The notes beneath the pieces are model-generated. The model was not told the origin of the DNA and did no database searches. It saw only the letters and a list, made by a program, of their open reading frames with translations. Source: JAQVEM01 sp964595565 (GTDB lineage Bacteria > Actinomycetota > Humimicrobiia > Humimicrobiales > Humimicrobiaceae). From it: a stretch of DNA of 64,000 nt. Positions 43,861 through 53,156 of the stretch are shown piece after piece. How positions within the stretch are numbered: position 1 is the stretch's first letter; each line of letters begins with the position of its first letter. Position numbers and translations under genes: made by a program. The stretch lies in assembly GCA_964595565.1 (NCBI GenBank), contig CAZQQX010000005.1, forward strand, positions 9,178 to 73,177. Direction: 5' to 3'.

Positions 43861-44529
43861 TTATTTTTTGGCCCCGGTCATGGGTACGAAAGCAACATCG
43901 CATAATTTTATTTTCTTTACATTATTTTTTTCTTTAATTACTTTATATAAAACCTGATTCCAGCCCGGGGGACCGACAGGAATAATCATAATTCCACCTT
44001 CTTTTAATTGCTTGATGAATATGCGTGGTATATGATCGGGCGCCGCAGTAACAATTATTCTATCATAGGGTGCGTACTCTTTCCATCCGAGGTAACCATC
44101 ATGGTTGCTCATTTTTATGTTTTTATACCCGGAAAGAAGTTTTTTATTTCTTTCATAAAGGGAGTTAATTACTTCTACGGTGTACACTTCTTTTGCCAGC
44201 CCGGCAAGGATTGCAACCTGGTAGCCTGAGCCGGTACCGATTTCCAGAACTTTTTCATTTCCGGTAATTTCCAGGCTTTCTGTCATAAGCGCCACTATGT
44301 ATGGTTGCGAGATTGTCTGGCCAGAGCCAATTGGAAGTGGCCTGTCCTCATAGGCGGAGTTTCTATATTCTCTGTCCACAAAAATATGCCGGGGCACTTT
44401 CCTTAACGCATCAATTACTCTCTTGTCCGTTACTCCGCGGTGGATAATCTGCTCTTTTACCATTTTTTCACGTAAAATCTGATACTCTTCAGTGTCTTCT
44501 CCGGGATGGTAATTGTTTTTTTGTCTCAT
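43861..44529 (-). CDS. pcm: Protein-L-isoaspartate O-methyltransferase
   Basis: The 222-residue protein has the PCMT signatures REKMVKEQIIHRGVTDKRVI (N-terminal), PLPIGSGQTISQPYIVALM (substrate loop), VLEIGTGSGYQVAIL (SAM-binding motif I) and IIVTAAPDHIP. It methylates isoaspartyl residues of aged proteins with S-adenosylmethionine. The length is standard. It is first in the minus-strand operon with polX and nth. A second PolX-like gene reads divergently from it, 83 nt away. Confidence 0.93.
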   Translation of the reverse strand: MRQKNNYHPGEDTEEYQILREKMVKEQIIHRGVTDKRVIDALRKVPRHIFVDREYRNSAYEDRPLPIGSGQTISQPYIVALMTESLEITGNEKVLEIGTGSGYQVAILAGLAKEVYTVEVINSLYERNKKLLSGYKNIKMSNHDGYLGWKEYAPYDRIIVTAAPDHIPRIFIKQLKEGGIMIIPVGPPGWNQVLYKVIKEKNNVKKIKLCDVAFVPMTGAKK

Positions 44530-44612
44530 TACTTGAAGCGTTTTGTGATATAATATTTTGATTTAAATATCTATATATAAAACATTATAACATATAACAA
44601 ATTATTGATTAG

Positions 44613-46436
44613 ATGATTAATCTAAAACTGGCAAATATCCTGGCTGATATCGGGGAAATTAAGAAGTCCACTGATATTAACAGGGATGATGTGTCAAACC
44701 TGGCGGTAGCGGTAAGGACTCTTAGGGATAGTCCCGAAGGAATTGAGAGGGTTTACAACGATGGCAGGCTTAAAGAATTATATGGAATGGAGAAACTCGC
44801 CTGTGAACTCATACTGGAATATATGAAGACCGGGAGCATTGGATTATATGAAGAATTGAAATCAGTTTATACCGATGATTTAATAAGGCTGGTAAAAATA
44901 AGCGGGTTTGGCAAAAAAAGGATATTTAGCATATATAAGGCCTTAGGCATAAGGAACCTCGAAGATTTAAAGGAAAAACTTGCCGGCATTGATATTGATG
45001 AAAAAATTTTTAAAATTATTTCAGATAATAATTTAATTGTAACCGGAGAAAGATCATTTTACGCACGCAGGCTGAGGGAATCTATCAAGTATTTTGAGAG
45101 CATAAGAAATCTATATCCCCGCTGGAGAGTTGAACTTTATCTGGAAGAAATAATAAATGGCCTGCACGGGATTAAAAGTGTAAAAAAAGCAGTAGTGACT
45201 GGTTCCCTGAGAAGAAAAAAGTACATGGTGAAGGATATAGATATTCTTATATTGCCGGAGTTCAATAGGATTTTATATGATCTGCAGCGAAGCAGGGAAT
45301 TGTTAGAAGAAATAAAGTCACTTAAGTTTATCAAAGAGTTTATAAGTATTGATTTGAGGCCCGGGAGTGTAAGCGGGAGGTTCAGAACCATTTTTGGGAT
45401 AGAACTTGAGCTTATTATAAGCACTGGTAAAAACTGGGCTAAAGATTTGCTGTATACCACGGGCAGCAAAAAACATATTAAAAAATTGGATGAAATAGCA
45501 GGTAAAAAGGGTTATATAAAAAATGGCAGTATTGAAATTGGTATCAGTTCGAATGAAGGAGAGGAGCAGATAGAAAAAATCTTTTCCGACGGTTTCATTT
45601 CTGAAGAAAGCATCTATGAAAAGCTTGGCTTTCAATACATACCTCCTGAATTAAGAGAAGACAGGGGAGAATTTGAACTGGCTGCCGGGTACTCACTGCC
45701 GGTGCTTTTAACTATGAAGGATATCAAAGGTGATTTACACGTGCATTCAGAGTGGAGTGACGGGGCTCTGGGTATCAATGATATGGTTGAAAGGATTAAA
45801 AAGTACAACTATGAATATATGGCAATTACGGATCATTCAGCAAGCAATTATTATGGTAGGGGGCTTGATGAGAGAAGACTGGAAAAGAAAATAATTTATA
45901 TAAACAAATTAAAATCAAGATTTAAAGATTTTTGTATTTTAATGGGTTCTGAGATTGATATAAAATGGGTGGATAAACTGGATTATCCCGATGATATAAT
46001 CAAAAAACTGGATATAGCCATTGGTTCGATGCATTCATCCTACATGAATTCGGAAGCAGAAAATACCGCCATGGCAATTAGTGCGGTTAAAAATAAATAT
46101 TTAGATTTTATCGGACACCCCACGGGAGCGGTTTTTGGGAGCAGGGCCCCTTATTTTATTGACATTGATAAATTAATTGAGGAAGCAGCAAAGAATAATA
46201 AAGCACTGGAAATAAATTCATATTTTTTAAGAATGGACCTGAACGAGCAAAATGCCGGGAAGGCATCAAAAATGGGGGTAAAACTGGTTGTTAATACCGA
46301 TTCGCATCGTCCCAATAATTTAGATATGATAAAATTGGGAGTGGATGCAGCCAGAAGAGCAGGGCTTGAGAAAAAGGATGTTTTAAATACTTTATCTCTT
46401 AATGAGCTGATGGAATGGAAGAAAAAGAGAAATTAA
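44613..46436 (+). CDS. Diverged PolX-like protein with PHP domain (third polymerase Asp replaced)
   Basis: The 607-residue protein has the same domain order as the neighbouring PolX: helical N-terminus, HhH (KISGFGKKRIFSIYKALGI, about 95-113), nucleotidyltransferase core GSLRRKKYMVKDIDIL (Asp 208 and 210) and a PHP domain (about 370-600) with intact HVHSEWSDG, ITDHSAS, GSEIDI, GSMHSSY, GHPTG and NTDSHRP. The third metal Asp of the polymerase site is Glu (GIELELIIS, about 266). In DNA polymerase beta this change nearly abolishes synthesis, so this paralogue may be phosphoesterase-only. It is divergent from pcm. Similarity to the other PolX is moderate, implying an old duplication. Confidence 0.85.
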   Translation: MINLKLANILADIGEIKKSTDINRDDVSNLAVAVRTLRDSPEGIERVYNDGRLKELYGMEKLACELILEYMKTGSIGLYEELKSVYTDDLIRLVKISGFGKKRIFSIYKALGIRNLEDLKEKLAGIDIDEKIFKIISDNNLIVTGERSFYARRLRESIKYFESIRNLYPRWRVELYLEEIINGLHGIKSVKKAVVTGSLRRKKYMVKDIDILILPEFNRILYDLQRSRELLEEIKSLKFIKEFISIDLRPGSVSGRFRTIFGIELELIISTGKNWAKDLLYTTGSKKHIKKLDEIAGKKGYIKNGSIEIGISSNEGEEQIEKIFSDGFISEESIYEKLGFQYIPPELREDRGEFELAAGYSLPVLLTMKDIKGDLHVHSEWSDGALGINDMVERIKKYNYEYMAITDHSASNYYGRGLDERRLEKKIIYINKLKSRFKDFCILMGSEIDIKWVDKLDYPDDIIKKLDIAIGSMHSSYMNSEAENTAMAISAVKNKYLDFIGHPTGAVFGSRAPYFIDIDKLIEEAAKNNKALEINSYFLRMDLNEQNAGKASKMGVKLVVNTDSHRPNNLDMIKLGVDAARRAGLEKKDVLNTLSLNELMEWKKKRN

Positions 46437-46437
46437 T

Positions 46438-47394
46438 TTATTTATTCTTGTAATATTTAAAAACTTTATTCTGGTTAAAATCGGGGATAAAAAGATCGTC
46501 TTCAGTACCGAATGAGACATAATCCTGAGTCCATCCATGCCTGAAGCCTTTTTTTTCAGCGTACTTTACCACTTCATAATATTCTTTTGCGGTAATCATT
46601 TTATTTAACTCCGGATATTTGGATGCATTATAAACTGGATGATATTGAGCCATAATACTTAAATATACATCAGTGGATAACTCATTTTTAATAAAATTCA
46701 GGGTCTTTTTGATTCCTCCGATATTTTCAGGCATGACAAGCAGTCTTATAAGAAGGCCTTTTCTGGCTATACCTTCTTTGTTTAATTTGAGTCCCCCGAC
46801 CTGCCTGTACATTTCTTTAACCGAATGTCTGTTATGCCGGGTGTATTCTTCTACCATGGAGTATTTTTTTGCCATGCAGTCGTCGCTGTAGCGCATATCC
46901 GGCATATAAATATCAATAACTCCGTCAAGCATCTTTATGATCCGTGGGTTTTCATAACCGCCGGTATTAAAAACTATAGGAATTGAGAGACCTCCGGCCC
47001 TGGCAATACAGAGAGCTTTTATTATCTGGGGGATCCATATGGTTGGAGATACAAGATTAATATTGTGGCAACCGGAATTCTGTAAAGCAAGCATGCTTTC
47101 GGACAGTTCCGGTATGCTGTATTCTACTCCTTCAAATTCCTGGCTTATCTGATAATTCTGGCAATAAACGCATTTCATATTACAGTATGAGAAAAATATT
47201 GTTCCAGAACCGCCTGTACCCGAAATAGGGGGTTCTTCTCCGTGGTGGGGCATAACTGACGATATGACAGGCCTATAGCCGGCCATGCATAAACCTGTTT
47301 CGCCCTTTATCCTGTTAACCCTGCATTTATGAGGGCATATTACACAGCTGTTTAAGATTTCATCAAGCGATTCTGAAAGCTCTTCAAGTTCCAT
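46438..47394 (-). CDS. Radical SAM protein of the PflX (COG1313) group
   Basis: The 318-residue protein has an N-terminal cysteine motif CVICPHKCRVNR with a following GLCMAG, then the radical-SAM cluster YCNMKCVYCQNYQIS (C-X3-C-X2-C variant; about 71-85). A conserved HYPVYNASKYPEL-like segment and the terminal HGWTQDYV follow. It is related to pyruvate-formate-lyase-activating enzymes, but no glycyl-radical enzyme is nearby, so its target is unknown. It is convergent with the PolX-like gene, one base apart. Confidence 0.87.
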   Translation of the reverse strand: MELEELSESLDEILNSCVICPHKCRVNRIKGETGLCMAGYRPVISSVMPHHGEEPPISGTGGSGTIFFSYCNMKCVYCQNYQISQEFEGVEYSIPELSESMLALQNSGCHNINLVSPTIWIPQIIKALCIARAGGLSIPIVFNTGGYENPRIIKMLDGVIDIYMPDMRYSDDCMAKKYSMVEEYTRHNRHSVKEMYRQVGGLKLNKEGIARKGLLIRLLVMPENIGGIKKTLNFIKNELSTDVYLSIMAQYHPVYNASKYPELNKMITAKEYYEVVKYAEKKGFRHGWTQDYVSFGTEDDLFIPDFNQNKVFKYYKNK

Positions 47395-47448
47395 GATTTA
47401 AAAAATATAGTTTAAATTGAATTATGGCAGGTTAAAGATATAATAATT

Positions 47449-47787
47449 TTACTTATCTGTGAATGATTTTTTTCTTTCAGCTACCTTTAATTTTTCTTTG
47501 GTTAAAAGATTCGTTAAATAGTTATAAGCCCTGTCAATAATATCCGGGTTATTCTTCAGGATTCTGTCAATTTTATAAATCCTGTATTCCAGGAAATACT
47601 CCGGTGGGATATCCAGTGCCCCGGAAATTAACTCAATGGTTGAAATAGGGGGGTGCCCTTTCCTCTTTTTAAGTTTGCTGAAATAGGTGTAATTAAGATT
47701 TGTTTTGCCGGCAAGGCTTCTGAGCTTTATTTTCTTTTGTTTTATTATTTCAGTTAATGCTGCACCAAAGTTCTTATTGGAATACAT
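47449..47787 (-). CDS. XRE-type helix-turn-helix protein
   Basis: The 112-residue protein has a helix-turn-helix at about 18-50 (LRSLAGKTNLNYTYFSKLKK), then the IELISGALDIPPEYFLEY segment common in XRE regulators, and a basic C-terminal helix that could be coiled. It is likely a small DNA-binding regulator. No operator was recognised. It is 54 nt upstream of the radical-SAM gene on the same strand and may be co-transcribed with it. Confidence 0.75.
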   Translation of the reverse strand: MYSNKNFGAALTEIIKQKKIKLRSLAGKTNLNYTYFSKLKKRKGHPPISTIELISGALDIPPEYFLEYRIYKIDRILKNNPDIIDRAYNYLTNLLTKEKLKVAERKKSFTDK

Positions 47788-48036
47788 TATATATACATTA
47801 TATATTTAATATGATAGGTTATTTAAATATTTTTTAATTCTATAATATTAAAAGGAGTTATATAAGTTTTTTGGGCGATAAATAGTTGACAATAATATCA
47901 ACATGTTGGGGAAATATGGTAAAAAATGAGCTTTTAATTTAAATTAATAAGCTATTAATGAATTATTGAGACAATTATTATATAATGAAAAAAATGTAAT
48001 TATTATCCTGGAATATCTAAATAATGAAAGCGGGTA

Positions 48037-49497
48037 ATGAAAGAAAATAAATCAAGTTTTAGAAAAGGCGAAAATATAAATAAACAGAGAGAAGATGAAT
48101 TATATTTCAAAAGACTCATAGAAAATTCTCCTGATATAATATACAGGTATAGATTGATTCCGGGCTTTAAATATGAGTATGTGAGTTCTTCAGTAGTTAA
48201 GAATCTTGGCTACTACCCGGAGCAGTTCTATAACGGCTCTACTTTCTGGCGTAAAGTTATCCATCCCGATGATAGATTCATAATAAAGCAAATAAACAGT
48301 GGAGATTTTGATTACTCAAAACCCGTTGAAATACGTTTTATTCATAAAAACGGCAATACAGTCTGGTACGAGAATAAAATAACCCCCATTTACAACGCCG
48401 GGGGTGAGCTGGAAGCAATAGAAGGAGTTCTTCGTGATATATCGGAGAGGAAGGCTACGGAGATGCACCTTTCCTATTTATCGTTCCACGATAGTCTTAC
48501 CGATTTATACAACCGGGCTTATTTTGAGGAAGAGTTAAATAGGCTGGATACAGAAAGGCAGCTGCCTCTGAGCGTTATTATCGGTGATGTAAATGGGTTA
48601 AAATTGATAAATGATGCTTTTGGCCACGATGAGGGGGATATAATACTGATAAGTTTTGCAAATGTTCTCAAGAGCTGTTGCAGGGCAGAGGATATTGTTG
48701 CAAGATGGGGCGGAGATGAGTTCTCAATGCTTCTTCCCAAAACAGGGGAAGAAGTTGCACAGAAGATTGAACAAAGAATTAAAGAAAGAGCTACAAAGGT
48801 AAGTGGAGGGAAAATACCCCTGAGTGTATCACTGGGTACATCAACCAAGCTTGAGAGTAAAGAGGATTTTTCTAAAATAACAAAAAAGGCAGAAGACAAT
48901 ATGTACAGCCAGAAACTCAGGGAAACAAAAAGTATTATTAGCTCCATAATCTCATCACTCGAAAAAACATTATTTGAAAAGAGTGTTAAGACTGAGAAAC
49001 ATACCAGGAGGATCAAAGAAATGTCCGTAAAGCTGGGGAGCTCTATTGGCCTGTCGGCTTCTGAAATTGACGAATTATCTCTCCTGGCCACAATACATGA
49101 TATAGGCAAAGTAGCGATTCTTGATATTATATTGAATAAAAAGGAAAACCTGAGCAAAAAGGAATGGGAAACCATAAAGCGCCATCCCGAGATTGGTTAC
49201 CGCATCGCATTATCTTCGCATCAGCTTTCAAGCATAGCAGAATATATTCTTACTGTTCATGAATGGTGGAATGGTAAGGGCTATCCCCAGGGACTTAAAG
49301 GTAAAGATATTCCTGTTCTCTCAAGAATAATAGCCATAGTTGATGCTTACGAGGTTATGGTAACAGGAAGGCCCTATAAAAAAGCTATAAGTAAAAAGAA
49401 AGCGATAGCAGAACTTAAAAAATTCAGCGGCATACAGTTTGACCCCAATCTGGTAGAAAAATTTGTGGAAATTTTAGTGAGAAATAAGAGATATTAA
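48037..49497 (+). CDS. PAS-GGDEF-HD-GYP cyclic-di-GMP signalling protein
   Basis: The 486-residue protein has PAS (about 25-140), GGDEF (about 145-300) and HD-GYP (310-486). The cyclase motif ARWGGDEFSMLLP is canonical. The HD motif ATIHDIGKVAIL is present, but the GYP motif reads TVHEWWNGKGYPQGL, lacking the first His of HHE. The balance therefore looks reversed relative to the paralogue at 8607: active cyclase and doubtful phosphodiesterase. It is cytosolic by sequence. ATG 48037 is chosen; the upstream region has no strong ribosome site. Confidence 0.87.
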   Translation: MKENKSSFRKGENINKQREDELYFKRLIENSPDIIYRYRLIPGFKYEYVSSSVVKNLGYYPEQFYNGSTFWRKVIHPDDRFIIKQINSGDFDYSKPVEIRFIHKNGNTVWYENKITPIYNAGGELEAIEGVLRDISERKATEMHLSYLSFHDSLTDLYNRAYFEEELNRLDTERQLPLSVIIGDVNGLKLINDAFGHDEGDIILISFANVLKSCCRAEDIVARWGGDEFSMLLPKTGEEVAQKIEQRIKERATKVSGGKIPLSVSLGTSTKLESKEDFSKITKKAEDNMYSQKLRETKSIISSIISSLEKTLFEKSVKTEKHTRRIKEMSVKLGSSIGLSASEIDELSLLATIHDIGKVAILDIILNKKENLSKKEWETIKRHPEIGYRIALSSHQLSSIAEYILTVHEWWNGKGYPQGLKGKDIPVLSRIIAIVDAYEVMVTGRPYKKAISKKKAIAELKKFSGIQFDPNLVEKFVEILVRNKRY

Positions 49498-49567
49498 ACC
49501 ATAAACTTAAAGCATGTAAAGTTTTTTAAATAACAATAAGAAAAACTAAATAATAAAAGGTTATAAT

Positions 49568-51091
49568 ATGAAAATAAAAGAATTAACCGAAAGATTTCTG
49601 GTTATATTAATAACACTATCAATTATTTTTGTTCTTATCTCGTGCAGCAGTAAAACTGCAGTAGATAGCAAATATGAGATAGAAGAAGATATTGCCGGCA
49701 CTGCCAGCGAAGAAGAGCGGGTTACGGAAACCCTGACGGGAGAAGTTCTATGGAAACTCACTACCCCCGGGGAACAGTGGAAGGACATGGAACCCCCGGC
49801 TCTGCTGGGTGAGTATGATGGTAAGAGGGTGCATGTTACGGTAGATCCTTCTTCTACGAAACAGGAAATTGATGGTTTTGGAGGGGCATTCAATGAAAAA
49901 GGCTGGGAAGCCCTTCTGCTTCTTGACTCTGGTGAAAGAGAAGAAGTTATAAAGGAACTTTTTGACCCGCAGGAAGGCGCTAAATTTAATATCTGCAGGG
50001 TGCCTATCGGAGCGAGTGATTATGCAACCAGCCGCTATACGTTAAATGAGGTAGAAAATGATTTTGAGATGAGTAATTTTTCTATTGAAAGAGACAGGGA
50101 ATACCTTATACCCTATATAAAAAAGGCCATGGAATACAGGCCAGATTTAAAAATCTGGGCTTCGGTCTGGACCCCTCCAACATGGATGAAAACAAATGGG
50201 GAATTTGATGGGGGCAATATGAAAGATGACCCCGAGATATATGAAGCATTTGCCCTGTATCTTGTACGCTTTGTTGAGGAATACAGAAATGAAGGGATTG
50301 ATATATTTGCAGTCGCTGTCCAGAATGAGCCCTATATTGAAAGAAACTATCCCAGTTGCCTGTGGACACCCGAACAATTTCTGGGTTTTATAAGAGATTA
50401 TATGGGACCTCTGTTTGAAGAGAGAGATGTGGGAGCAGAAATAATGCTGGGGACCATACAGGATGGCGAATATTCATCATTCCCGGAAACTGTATTGAGT
50501 GACCCTGTGGCCAGAGACTATGTATCAATAGTGGGGTTCCAGTGGAGCGGAGTTAATTCTGTGTTATGGGTACGCAGCAATTATCCCGATAAAAAAATTA
50601 TGCAGACAGAAACCGAGTGCGGCAATTTTTACTGGAAGCCTGGTTTTAATCCGGACCACCCCCAGAATGACTGGGAATATGGTGTGCATATCTGGGGTAA
50701 AATAAAGGAGTATTTTGATGAGGGAGTAAACTCATATCTCCTCTGGAATATGATACTTGATGAAGAAGGGAAGAGCATCGATTCAGAAAGTCCGTGGCCG
50801 CAAAATGCAGCAGTTGTTATTGATAAAAATACCGGAGAGGTGATTTATACCCCTATGTTCTACGCCTTCAAGCATTTTACTTTTTTTGTAGAGAGCGGAG
50901 CAAGATATATTGACACAACAGCCATCAGTGTAGACGCTATATCCTTTTTAAATCCTGATGGAGATATTGTTGTCGTGGTACAAAATGCTGATGGCGAATC
51001 AAAAGATATAAGGATAGGGACGGATAAATACTGGCTCGATGTAACACTGCCTGAGACTTCCTGGAGTACTTTTGTTATATCACCTTTATAA
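49568..51091 (+). CDS. GH30-family glycoside hydrolase lipoprotein
   Basis: The 507-residue protein has a lipoprotein signal (LISCSSK; Cys about 28) and an acidic linker. The GH30 TIM barrel starts with the hallmark QEIDGFGGAFNEKG (about 98-111), with acid/base Glu in AVQNEPYIERNYPSC (about 253) and nucleophile Glu in MQTETECGNF (about 349). A C-terminal beta-sandwich region follows. It should cleave beta-glucosidic or beta-xylosidic links of extracellular glycans at the cell surface. The nearest family names are glucosylceramidase-like. It is monocistronic. AAAAGG precedes ATG 49568. Confidence 0.92.
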   Translation: MKIKELTERFLVILITLSIIFVLISCSSKTAVDSKYEIEEDIAGTASEEERVTETLTGEVLWKLTTPGEQWKDMEPPALLGEYDGKRVHVTVDPSSTKQEIDGFGGAFNEKGWEALLLLDSGEREEVIKELFDPQEGAKFNICRVPIGASDYATSRYTLNEVENDFEMSNFSIERDREYLIPYIKKAMEYRPDLKIWASVWTPPTWMKTNGEFDGGNMKDDPEIYEAFALYLVRFVEEYRNEGIDIFAVAVQNEPYIERNYPSCLWTPEQFLGFIRDYMGPLFEERDVGAEIMLGTIQDGEYSSFPETVLSDPVARDYVSIVGFQWSGVNSVLWVRSNYPDKKIMQTETECGNFYWKPGFNPDHPQNDWEYGVHIWGKIKEYFDEGVNSYLLWNMILDEEGKSIDSESPWPQNAAVVIDKNTGEVIYTPMFYAFKHFTFFVESGARYIDTTAISVDAISFLNPDGDIVVVVQNADGESKDIRIGTDKYWLDVTLPETSWSTFVISPL

Positions 51092-51188
51092 TTTCAGGTA
51101 TTCTTTTGCCATTCTCTGCTGGAAAAATTAGCTTATATTAAATTATTACCCATGCATTTATGCAGGGTGGCCTGGAAACATATAGATA

Positions 51189-51608
51189 TTACTGTGAGTG
51201 TTTCGGTATTGCATGCTTCTTTCTGCGGAATCCCAGTTTATTTGCCCAGTTTTCAGGATATCCTCTGTAGTAAGAGGCACTGTCAAGTTTTAGTAATTTC
51301 CATGCAAATGCTCTTATTATTGAAGGAAGCCCGACAATTATAATGTATAACCAGCCCAGATAAAGAGATTGCAGGGAATGCCCGTATTCATGTTTTTTTG
51401 TCTTTTCGTCACTGGAGTATCCTGTATTTAAAATAATAAATCTGCCAAGTGAGATGGCTCCCGGAAATTTTTTTACGTAGAATAGGCGTGCATCTTTAAA
51501 AGATTCATGTCCGGTGATCTTCCTGCCAAGAAAAAAAATCATGGAACCGGCAAGAAGAGTTTGTGGTAGTTCCCAGATAGTAATCAAAATTCTTAAAAAT
51601 TTATTCAT
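51189..51608 (-). CDS. Putative membrane-associated HExxH-like protein
   Basis: The 139-residue protein has an N-terminal hydrophobic helix (about 5-25), KKHEYGHSLQSLYLGWLYII (about 71-90) containing HEYGH, a form of the zinc-metallopeptidase HExxH motif, and a second hydrophobic segment (to about 105). The tail is polar and aromatic. Whether a third zinc ligand exists is unclear. I recognise no characterised family. It stands alone between GH30 and glycerate kinase genes. It is possibly a small peptidase acting at the membrane; the catalytic call is tentative. Confidence 0.6.
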   Translation of the reverse strand: MNKFLRILITIWELPQTLLAGSMIFFLGRKITGHESFKDARLFYVKKFPGAISLGRFIILNTGYSSDEKTKKHEYGHSLQSLYLGWLYIIIVGLPSIIRAFAWKLLKLDSASYYRGYPENWANKLGFRRKKHAIPKHSQ

Positions 51609-51935
51609 TTTCTAAACATTTCTCTAAATTATATTATCAGTTGTCCATGAAAATACATGTCTATAAATATTAACCCAATAAAACTTTGCGCGCCATAATA
51701 TTTTTATTAATAACATTTAGTGACTAAAACTATTAGCAAACTCTGTCAATAATTTATCTATCCGTGCCTGCTGGTAAACAATAGCCATAAGTTTGCGGTT
51801 CTCCGGTATTACAGGAATGTTTTATCATAGTACTGTTATTGGTTTTATTTTTATGATAGTCTGAAAAGCATTAAAAATTTAATGTTCCATCTATTATAAA
51901 CCTAATGGGAACTGGGATCATGTCAGGTGATGAAT
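51609..51935. other. Intergenic region upstream of glycerate kinase
   Basis: This 327-base, AT-rich region lies between divergent genes. A minus-strand open piece of 34 codons (51717-51821) ends ARIDKLLTEFANSFSH-stop and looks amphipathic, but it lacks a proper start and is probably a chance frame or old relic. AGGTG before ATG 51936 serves the kinase gene. No clear promoter or hairpin was seen. Confidence 0.35.
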
Positions 51936-53093
51936 ATGAAACTTAAAATTTTAGTTTCTCCGGATAAATATAAAGGCAGTCTTTCGGCGGTTGAAGTTTG
52001 TGACATAATAAAAAAAAGCATACTTGAAGTTGACAGCGGCATAGATGTGATTGTAAATCCTATTGCTGATGGCGGAGAGGGGACAGTCAGTACTCTGGTA
52101 GAGGGCTATAATGGAAGATATGTGAGCTTAAAAGTTACTGGCCCTCTGGGGGACCCGATAAAGGCAAAGTTCGGGATAATAGGGGATTCTGCTGCTGTAA
52201 TTGAAATGGCTTCTGCATCCGGGCTGGTCCTGGTACCTCCGGAGAAGAGGAACCCCATGGAAACAACAACTTACGGAACCGGGGAACTTATAAAAAAAGC
52301 ACTGGACATGAGTTGCAAAAAAATAATAACAGGCATTGGGGGGAGTGCGACCAACGATGGCGGACTGGGCATGGCCGGAGCCCTTGGATATAAATTCTAT
52401 GATAAAAAGGGAAGAAAGCTGGGGCAGGGAGGCAGGGAACTTATAAATCTTTACCGTATTGATGTATCTGATGTTAATCTGCTTATTTCATCCTGTGAAT
52501 TTGAGGTTGCAGTTGATGTTATGAACCCCCTTACCGGTAAGGATGGCGCAGCTTATGTGTATGGGCCACAAAAGGGCGCTGATAGTAAAATGGTCAGGGA
52601 ACTTGACAGGGGACTTGAAAATTTTGCAGAAGTTGTAAAAAAGGAACTGGGAAAGGATGTAAGAAAAATTAAAGGCTCGGGCGCAGCAGGCGGGCTGGGT
52701 GCGGGGATGTTTGCTTTTTTAAATGCTAAAATAAAAAATGGTATTGATGTTATTATTGAAGCAACAGGACTTGAGGAAAAAATAAAAAATTCTGACCTGG
52801 TAATTACCGGTGAAGGTGCACTGGACATGCAGACATTTTTTGGCAAAGGTGTCTGTGGTATAGGAAGACTGGCTAAAAAATATAATAAGCCGGTTATAAC
52901 AATCAATGGTTCCGTGCTAATAAATAGAAATGAACTCAATAGAAGCTCGCGTAGTTTAACCAGCGGAAATTTTTCAATAATAAACAGACCCATGAATCTT
53001 GAGCAGGCAGTTAAGGATGCTAAAGAATTGCTTAAAGGCCAGACAAAGGAATTAATTTTATTTTATTTAACTGCTTTAAGAAAAAACCGATAA
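51936..53093 (+). CDS. Glycerate 2-kinase (GarK type)
   Basis: From ATG 51936 the protein has 385 residues. Family landmarks are SPDKYKGSLSA at the N-terminus, NPIADGGEGT, METTTYGTGELIKKAL, IITGIGGSATNDGGLGM (about 131-147), GSGAAGGLGAGM and VITGEGALDMQTFFGKG. It phosphorylates D-glycerate at C2, feeding lower glycolysis. An upstream GTG at 51927 and ATG at 51930 are in frame, but 51936 is best spaced from AGGTG and matches the usual MK-start of the family. Its place next to GH30 and near the sugar-acid operon fits a role in sugar-acid use. Confidence 0.9.
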   Translation: MKLKILVSPDKYKGSLSAVEVCDIIKKSILEVDSGIDVIVNPIADGGEGTVSTLVEGYNGRYVSLKVTGPLGDPIKAKFGIIGDSAAVIEMASASGLVLVPPEKRNPMETTTYGTGELIKKALDMSCKKIITGIGGSATNDGGLGMAGALGYKFYDKKGRKLGQGGRELINLYRIDVSDVNLLISSCEFEVAVDVMNPLTGKDGAAYVYGPQKGADSKMVRELDRGLENFAEVVKKELGKDVRKIKGSGAAGGLGAGMFAFLNAKIKNGIDVIIEATGLEEKIKNSDLVITGEGALDMQTFFGKGVCGIGRLAKKYNKPVITINGSVLINRNELNRSSRSLTSGNFSIINRPMNLEQAVKDAKELLKGQTKELILFYLTALRKNR

Positions 53094-53156
53094 AAAAACA
53101 CCGGGCAAAATCGTTGCTGCGGGGGCTTCTGGTCAACTGCTGGAAGGAAGGGAAAA

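Noticed and set aside
48519..49175. 218-codon minus-strand open frame inside the PAS-GGDEF-HD-GYP gene
   Set aside because: Lies opposite conserved GGDEF and HD motifs; no domain of its own.
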